Shown: piece by piece, positions 57,250 through 64,000 of the stretch
How positions within the stretch are numbered: position 1 is the stretch's first letter
Layout: each line of letters begins with the position of its first letter
DNA from: Monodelphis domestica
Lineage: Eukaryota; Chordata; Mammalia; Didelphimorphia; Didelphidae
DNA length: 64,000 nt
Direction of reading: 5' to 3'
NCBI RefSeq assembly: GCF_027887165.1
Contig: NC_077229.1
Coordinates: 344,453,380-344,517,379, forward strand
Made by a program: the position numbers and the translations under genes
Notes under the pieces: generated by a model
Seen by the model: only the letters and a program-made list of their open reading frames with translations
Databases searched by the model: none
What the model was told of the DNA's origin: nothing

Positions 57250-58390
57250 AAAGCACAGAAGGGAATTATAACCTATGCACCAATATCAGGAGACAGAGAA
57301 ATATGATGAAGGATTCAGTAAGGCTCTCCAAATCAAATCCACATATACATTGGTGACTTCATTCAATACAAGGGGAAAACTTATCTCTTGAGATCAAGAA
57401 AGCTCTGGAGACTGTCCTCTATGTGATGTCAAAGAATGACGGGAAGGAACCAGATTATCCATGATTCAAAGTGGCTAAGATTTCATTTTTCTGGGAAGCA
57501 TGTTGCTCACTAGAAAGTATCTTTTTCTGAAAATTGTGTGGGAAGTTCTTTGTTATTATTTGCTATAACAATAAAACATGTTTTTTGTTTGTTTGTTTAT
57601 GGCCTTGGTACAAGCTTGCAAATGGGAACTGAGTTTCAGCATAGTGTGAGATACCAGGCAGAGATTTCCCCCTATTCCTAGTATAGGGTTCTTGGCTAAG
57701 GGAATAAGAAAATCCTACAAAATCTACCTAAGCCCTTTGTGTCAGTAAAGAGTCCAAAAGCAAGGGTTACATATTTGCTTAGAAAAAACAAAAGCTATTT
57801 ATGACTTTTGGTTTTCTACAACAGTCATTTTGGATATATTTCTCCTTAACTCCAACCATCCAATGTGCCTTCCTATTAACAAAGAAACTCAGTTAAACAA
57901 AATCAAGAGAGAGGCAAATATTCCGCATCCATAGCCCCTAACTCTCCATGGAAAGAAGGGAACGTTATTTCCTTATCTCTTCCCTAGACATGATTAGTCC
58001 TTAGGACAATGCCCTTGGCACATAGCATGTACTTAATAAATATTTATTGACTTTTCAATTATCTATAGTCACTTTATACAATACCTTTCTAAAAATTTGT
58101 TCAATTAAGAAGCACTATTTTCTTTCTCACCCCTACTGGGAAAAAAATCTTGTAACAAACATGTACTGACAAGGAAAATAAGTTTTTCATATTTGCTATT
58201 TCCAAAAAATGTGTATAATTCTGCATATTTTATCCATTACTACTCTGTCAGGAGGTGAGTAGCATGGTTCATCATCAGTTCTCTGTAATCATGGCAAGTC
58301 ATTGCCTTGATCAGGGTTCTTAAGTCTTCAAAGCTGTTCATTTTTACAATATTGTCATTACAACATGAAGTGTTCTCATAGTCCTGCCCG
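57250..58390. other. Unassigned intergenic DNA
   Basis: There is no exon-like frame. AACAATAAAACATG near 57570 is a poly(A)-signal-like site. An L2-type tail (CCTTGGCACATAGCATGTAC) lies at 58010-58060. Confidence 0.45.
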
Positions 58391-58394
58391 TCCA

Positions 58395-58578
58395 TTTTAG
58401 AATCAATACTAAGTATGGTTCTAAGGCAGAAGAGCTTACCAAAAAGGGCTAGGCAATTGGGGTTAAGTGCCTTGTCCAGGGTTATATAGCTAGTAAGTGT
58501 CTGAGTCCACAATTGAACCCAGGTCCTCTCTACTCCAGGTCTGATGCTCTATCCACTGAGCCACCTACCTGCCCCACA
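58395..58578 (-). repeat. tRNA-derived marsupial SINE
   Basis: Plus shows AGGCAATTGGGGTTAAGTGC, ATTGAACCCAGGTCCTCTCT and CTATCCACTGAGCCACCTAC, a reverse copy. Confidence 0.8.
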
Positions 58579-58851
58579 TATATTTTCTAAAAACCAAATT
58601 AATAAGTTACCTATGCATCTGCATCAGTCTTTTTAAATCAATGGTGTCAAACTCAAATGGAAAGGAAAAGGACCCCAAATTCCCACTTGCAAACCAGTAA
58701 CAAGACCACAAACAAACAAAAAAGAAGTTTTGTTGATATAGCAAACAATAACAAAGAATTCCCCACAAGGTTTTCAGAAAACAGACACTTTCTAGTGACC
58801 ACCCTGCTTCCCAGAAAAATGTTTGGGGTGTTTATCAAAACTATATCTAAG

Positions 58852-59059
58852 GGGGCAGCTGGGTAGCTCAGTGGATTGAGAGCCAGGCCTAGAGATGGGA
58901 GGTCCTAGGTTCAAATCTGACCTCAGACACTTCTCAGCTGTGTGACCTTGGGCAAGTCACTTGACCCCCATTGCCTAGCCCTTTCCACTCTTCTGCCTTG
59001 GAGCCAATACACAGTATTGACTCCAAGACAGAAGGTAAGGGTTTAAAAAAAAACACACA
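58852..59059 (+). repeat. tRNA-derived marsupial SINE with target-site duplication
   Basis: It is a near-complete copy: GGGTAGCTCAGTGGATTGAG, GTTCAAATCTGACCTCAGAC, CAAGTCACTTGACCCCC. It is flanked by CAAAACTATATCTAAG at 58836-58851 and 59060-59075. Confidence 0.92.
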
Positions 59060-59079
59060 CAAAACTATATCTAAGTGCT

Positions 59080-60210
59080 TTTCAGGCTGGTAAGTAATAC
59101 ATAGTAAGTCACAGAAGCAGAGGAAGTGGGCAAATAAGAGAAGGACAACCCAGGAGCCTCACACTAGAATCCCCTTCACAAGCTTGCTGTCCTTTAAAAA
59201 TCTACAATTCCTTCCAGGAGAGGGCAGCAAGAATCCATCTTTGCTCATCTCCTGAGCTTGTCCCATGAGTCCCCATCTCAGTTACTGACTGTTCTTACCA
59301 AGCCATCACCCAGCCTTTGTCAGAAATCTAGGTTGTGCTCCTCCTTCATTTACAAGTACTTCTCAATATTTGAAAAACTTACATCCAGAATTATGCTGAT
59401 ATAAAAATCTGTTTTTTAAATAAGATACTTCTCTCAAGTAGTTTCCTTGATAGAACTACAAGGCCTGACTGAGTACCCTACTTCCAGGCTTCTACACCTT
59501 ATTCTTCAAAGTTCTCTCTACAGAAGAGGAAATCTTGATCAAGATTTTTTTTTGTTATCAGGAAAACAGAATTCCCCTCTCCCATTCTTGAGTAAACTGG
59601 AGAAGACAATAAGTATCAAAATAATTATTTATGTTACATGTGGAACCTTGGACAAGTCACTAATTCTCTCCCAGTTTTACTTTCCTCTTGTCTAAAACTG
59701 AAGGAATTGGACTAGATCAGAGGATCTTAACCCTATTTTTTCCCAAGTCCTCCACTAACCCACCCCCTTTCAGTTTCCTTTTCTTTAAGTTTTTTTTTTT
59801 AATTTTCTTTGTCTTTTCTAGTTTCCTTTTATGTGTTTTCTTTGATTTGTGCTACTTGGATTTGTATTTCCAAAACTTAATACAGTGCCAGGCACAAAGT
59901 AAGCTCTTGATAAATATTTGTTGACTGACTTACTGGTGAAATAATAGAATCAAAGATGGATTTAAGGGAATCCAAGAACTTGGAAGAGAAAAAAAATGCA
60001 TTAATTTTTTTTCATTTACCCTTTTACTAAAATTTAGCATTTCCTTCCATTACATAGTAAGAATTACTCCAAAAATAAGTCCATATACTTCACCAAACTT
60101 CCAAAGGTTTGAGAAAGCAAAAGGAATGCTGACTATGATCATTACATTTGCTTGTCTCCATTCTACTAGGCATTTATTTTTTTCTTGTTTTGCCTTTTCT
60201 TGTTTTTTTA
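59080..60210. other. Unassigned DNA with an L2-type tail
   Basis: GTGCCAGGCACAAAGTAAGC and TGATAAATATTTGTTGACTG at 59885-59930 are an L2 end. I assign nothing else. Confidence 0.45.
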
Positions 60211-60214
60211 AATA

Positions 60215-60860
60215 TATATTTTTTTTACTAATTACATATAATAACAAATTTCCACTTAAATTTTTTTAAACCCTTACCTTCCATCTTGGAGTCAATATTG
60301 TATATTGGCTCCAAGGGAGAAGAGTGGTGGTAAGGGCTAGGCAATGGGGGTCAAGTGACTTGCCCAGGGTCACACAGCTGGGAAGTGTCTGAGGTCAGAT
60401 TTGAACCTAGGACCTCCTGTCTCTAGGCCTGGCTTTCAATCCACTGAGCTACCCAGCTTCCCCCTCCACTTAAATTTTACAAAGTTTTATGACACAAATT
60501 ATCTCCCTCCCTCCAATCTCTCCCCCTCCCAGGGCTGGCAAACAATTCAATCTAGGTTATATGTGTATTATCATGCAAAACATATTTCCATATTGTTCAT
60601 TTTTGTAAGAGAATAATCATATAAAACCCAAATCCTAATATAAAGACCCAAATAAACTAAAATGAAAAATCGCATGCTTTGATCTTCATTCCAACTTCAA
60701 TAGTTCTTTCTCTGGAGGTGAATCACATTCTTTGTCATAAGTCCCTCAGAACTGTCCTGGATAATGATCAATGGTATTGCTGAGAGTAGCGAAATCCTTC
60801 ATAGCTGATCATTCCACAATATTGCTGTTACTGTGTATACTGTTCTCCTTTTCCAGGGGT
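60215..60860 (-). mobile_element. LINE-1 3' UTR, split by a SINE
   Basis: TAACAAATTTCCACTTAAAT and ATGTGTATTATCATGCAAAA, then CATAAGTCCCTCAGAACTGT also occur at 62225-62520. The SINE at 60265-60464 interrupts it, and an LTR begins at its right end. Confidence 0.7.
60265..60464 (-). repeat. tRNA-derived marsupial SINE with target-site duplication
   Basis: Reverse full copy (GTCAAGTGACTTGCCCAGGG, CAGATTTGAACCTAGGACCT on plus). It is flanked by TCCACTTAAATTTT at 60251-60264 and 60465-60478. Confidence 0.92.
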
Positions 60861-60863
60861 TTC

Positions 60864-61292
60864 TGATACATAACAATAATCCTTTTCGACTATGAGCCCT
60901 GCCCTAACTGCACCAGTATGGCCTGGACTGAGAAGCATCCTAGGAACCTTTCCTAATAAGGTGCTCATCATCTCACCAGGAGAGACTCTAGAGATTTCCA
61001 GATAACTATTATCAGCCTTTCCTCAAGACCCCAAAAGTCGCTTCAAGGAGTTACTGGCACAAATTTCCTTTTACCTGTTCCTCAAGCAATAATCTTGTTT
61101 TTTGCTGTTTTACTCATCCTTCAATCATAAAAGCTGGCTACTTTCTGTTTTGCCTGGGCTCCTTTTCTTAGGAGAGGGGTTCCCACATGCATGCTCATTC
61201 TGCTGAGAAAACATTAAAATACCCTTTGCTCCTTTCTCAGTCTAGTATCTTTCTCTTACTCAATTCAACTCTGTCTGGTGGGGTCACTTTCA
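60864..61292 (+). mobile_element. Solo LTR fossil
   Basis: TGATACATAACAATAATCC at the start, CAATCATAAAAGCTGGC (TATA-like), ACATTAAAATACCC (poly(A)-like) and a U5 with TCTGTCTGGTGGGGTCACTT ending in TTTCA. The arrangement resembles gammaretrovirus-type LTRs. No internal region. Confidence 0.6.
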
Positions 61293-61504
61293 GGAAGATA
61301 GTGGGTGGACAGGTTCTGTGATGATTAAGACAAAGTTGTGAGGAATGATTTGACCTTTATCCTATTTGAGTTAGCCCCTACTTTAGTACAAAATCAGTGA
61401 TTTTAATCTCTATGTTAATTCTTAATCAGTATTATCCAATTTAATTCTATCTGGATAGTGATTATTTCCAAGTTATTTCCTTTGTATTGACACATAATAA
61501 AGTT

Positions 61505-61680
61505 AAGGGGACCCTGGTTCAGTGGATAGAACATTAATCCTGGAATCAGAAGGTCTTCAGACACTTCCTAGCTGTTTGACAGTAGGCAAGTCATTTAACC
61601 CAGCTGCCTAGCCTTAACCTCTCTTTTGCCTTGGAACTGATAAATTATAGTCAGAAGGTAAGGTGTTTTATTTTTTTTAA
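61505..61680 (+). repeat. tRNA-derived SINE fragment
   Basis: GTTCAGTGGATAGAACATTA, CAGACACTTCCTAGCTG and GGCAAGTCATTTAACCCAGC. The box B part is deleted. Confidence 0.6.
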
Positions 61681-62224
61681 TAAATAGGAAATTAAGGATA
61701 ACCAGCTAATTCTAATGAATAAGGTAATTAAGAATAATTAGTTTAGATAGATTCTTTTATGTTAGGCTTAAACTTATCAGGCCATACCTTTGCCTGACCA
61801 TTGCTAAAGGGCCTCCACCCTAGGCCTAGCCAATTAAATCCTGCATGATAAAGAAGTCTTAAGATTCAGTGAAAAGTCTGTTTATTTTAGAAGTCCCGGA
61901 TTGCCCAACATTGGGTAGTATTGACCTTCTCAACCCTGTGACCCCTGTGACTATAGGCCAAGAGTGTCAGAGGGCAGTCTGACCCACTGGCTACTTAGGC
62001 CTGTGGCAGGAGAAGAGGAGTGGGTTTGGCTGGCCCATTGCCCTGTGTCTACCCTGTTCCTCAGTGTCTACAAGCTGCTAGAGTGGGGGTGTACTTTTGC
62101 CGGCTCAGAAGCCACCAATGAAAATATATATTATGTGTTGTACCATCTGGAACATAAGGGTGACCATCTGGCACATCAGTTTCTGTTGCCAGGTTCTATA
62201 AGGCAATTTGGTTTTATCTTTATT

Positions 62225-62935
62225 TTATTTTAATAACAAATTTCCACATAAGTTCCAAAGTTATATGATTCATGTTGTCTCCCTCCCCAATCCCAAAGTT
62301 GACATACAATTCAATCTGGGTTATACATATATTATCATGCAAAACATATTTCCATATTATTCATTTTTGTAAGTGAAAAATCTTATAAAACCAAAATCCC
62401 AAATCATAGACCCAAATAAACAAGTAATAAATCATATGTTTTCATCTGCATTTATATTCCCACAGTTCTTTCTCCGGAAACTGGATAGCATTCTTTTTCA
62501 TAAGTCCCTCAGAATTATCCTGGATCACTATATCACTGTTAGTAGCAAATTCTATCAAATTTAATCGACCCACAATATTTCAATTATATGTATAATGTTC
62601 TTCTGGTTCTGCTTATTTCACTCTGCATCAGTTCACATAGGTTTTTCCAGCTCTTTCTGAAATCATCCTGTTCATCATTCCTTATGGCACAATAATATTC
62701 CATCAACTATCATATACCACCACATTTTGTTCAGCCATTCCCCAATTGAAGGACATCCCTTTAGTTTCCAATTCTTTGCCACCACAAAAAGTGCAGCTCT
62801 AACTATTTTTATACAAACAGGTCCTTTCCTTTTTTTTTTTATCTCTTTGGGATACAGACCTAGTAGTGGTATTGCTAGATCAAAATGTATCTGCAAGACA
62901 ATCTGGAACCAAAACTTGAGAAACAAAGAAACAAA
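62225..62935 (-). mobile_element. LINE-1 ORF2 C terminus and 3' UTR
   Basis: On the minus strand FDLAIPLLGLYPKEIKKKRK, AALFVVAKNWKLKGCPSIGE and NKMWWYMIVDGILLCHKE form the ORF2 end, followed by a 3' UTR of about 450 bp. Confidence 0.8.
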
Positions 62936-63309
62936 GGATCCAGATAGGTACTTTAAAACATTGGCAGATCTCCAGATGAATGGGTTCCGCAGAAAATTTT
63001 TAAGATAATGTCAATCTAAACTGGATATCAAAAGAATTGAAAATCAGTGAAAGAAAGGGGCAGCAGAGTACAGTGGACAAAGAGTAAGGCCTGGTTTTCA
63101 ATCCAACTTTTAATATCCATCAATTTACTGATTCTGAGCATTTACTTACCTTCCATTTAGCATTAGCTTCCTCATCTGTCAAGTGAAAATAATAATCATT
63201 AGAGCACTAGAATTCATCCATCCTAGGGTTGCTATAAACCTAAAAATAAAATGTTAATTTTTTAATGGAAAAAATAGCAAATTTTTAAAACTAGGAAAAT
63301 AATGACTAC

Positions 63310-63900
63310 CAAAAAGTTGGTTGGTTGGTTGGTTGTTTCCTTTGTACTTGAAGAAAACCAAAATAACATCACTGGTGATATCTTTTGATTCCTGAACAAA
63401 TTGGATTTAAGTGAAGCAGAGTTGCCTAACCATTGGCCTTAACTCTCTCTTCCAGAGTCATCACAGTAAAACTCAAGATAACTGACTGGTGATGGCTCTG
63501 GAGGCAGTTGGTGACCTTGGCTTCTTCTACATCTAACCAAGTGCTAAACATTCCACAGCATCCACTTCTGCCACCTTTGGAACCATTGGAACAAATTGCT
63601 CTCTTCTGATCCTCTGCTTGGGAAAGTATTCACCTGGCTGGAGTAGAAGCCCCACTATCTCGTCAACATGTTTGAGGCTTCTTAATTACATTCAATCTGA
63701 TTTAGCCTTTTCTGCTGAGATGGTTTACCAGAGTATGGCTGCTATATATGCTACAGCTTCTTGGAGTCACAGGTGGGAAATGAATGACAGGCAGACACCA
63801 AGGGGAAAAGTAGCTCTGAAAAAAGGGCTCAGCAAGCCTCCACATCAGAAGTACTAGTCTTCCCCGAATGCCCCCATTTGCCCCATATAATTGAAGGACA
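63310..63900 (+). repeat. Marsupial interspersed repeat, possibly RTE-derived SINE
   Basis: It begins with a (TTGG)n run, then CTTGAAGAAAACCAAAATAA, CATCACTGGTGATATC and CTCTCTTCCAGAGTCATC. These are familiar phrases of a dispersed marsupial repeat. The class is inferred. Confidence 0.4.
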
Positions 63901-64000
63901 ACTAATTTAAATGTTATTATAATGATCAAGCTTGGCATTAGAGTTGAGAAAATGCATCTCTCTGGGGACCATGAGTTGAAATGCTGCATGTTTTCACATA

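Noticed and set aside
1-64000. CRISPR arrays, operons, prophage or bacterial defence systems
   Set aside because: No regularly spaced repeats and no prokaryotic gene structure; the window is clearly mammalian.

Overview
This is a stretch of mammalian nuclear DNA, most likely marsupial and most like an opossum. The evidence is a GT-AG multi-exon gene layout, low GC, dense LINE-1, L2, CR1/L3-like and RTE-like LINEs, many tRNA-derived SINEs of the type abundant in marsupials, CORE-type SINEs and solo LTRs. There is no prokaryotic gene structure, CRISPR array or operon.

The only protein-coding genes I can support are two tandem clade B serpins (ov-serpins), both on the minus strand and closest in residues to the SERPINB3/SERPINB4/SERPINB13 group. 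The right-hand gene (call it B) is complete: a non-coding exon 1 at about 52143-52190 behind a TATA box, and seven coding exons between 49912 and 38243 that join in frame to a 393-residue protein with an inhibitory-type hinge and the serpin signature. The left-hand gene (A) has exon 1 at about 11431-11483 and coding exons 2-7 between 10784 and 2378 (263 residues, all open). Its last exon, which would carry the reactive-centre loop, is not in the 2.37 kb that remain on the left. The genes share exon lengths and phases, recognisable intron sequence and a proximal promoter block, so they are tandem duplicates.

Layout from left to right: 1-2280 purine-rich old repeat; 2378-11515 serpin A with its promoter, and LINE-1 3' ends in intron 6; 11.6-18.6 kb intergenic repeats (LINE-1, RTE-like, L2, SINEs); 18638-25609 a full-length LINE-1 on the minus strand, flanked by a 16-bp target-site duplication and sitting inside an older CR1/L3-like reverse-transcriptase relic; 27.7-31.8 kb a short young LINE-1 tail and an older plus-strand LINE-1 carrying nested LTRs; 32-38 kb old repeats and an LTR; 38243-52280 serpin B and its promoter; 52.3-64 kb intergenic DNA with LINE-1, L2, RTE-like pieces, LTRs and SINEs.

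I found no new kind of biological system. The most interesting points are the unusual predicted reactive-centre loop of serpin B, the displaced or lost last exon of serpin A, the promoter block shared by the two paralogs, and a readable set of nested insertions with target-site duplications.
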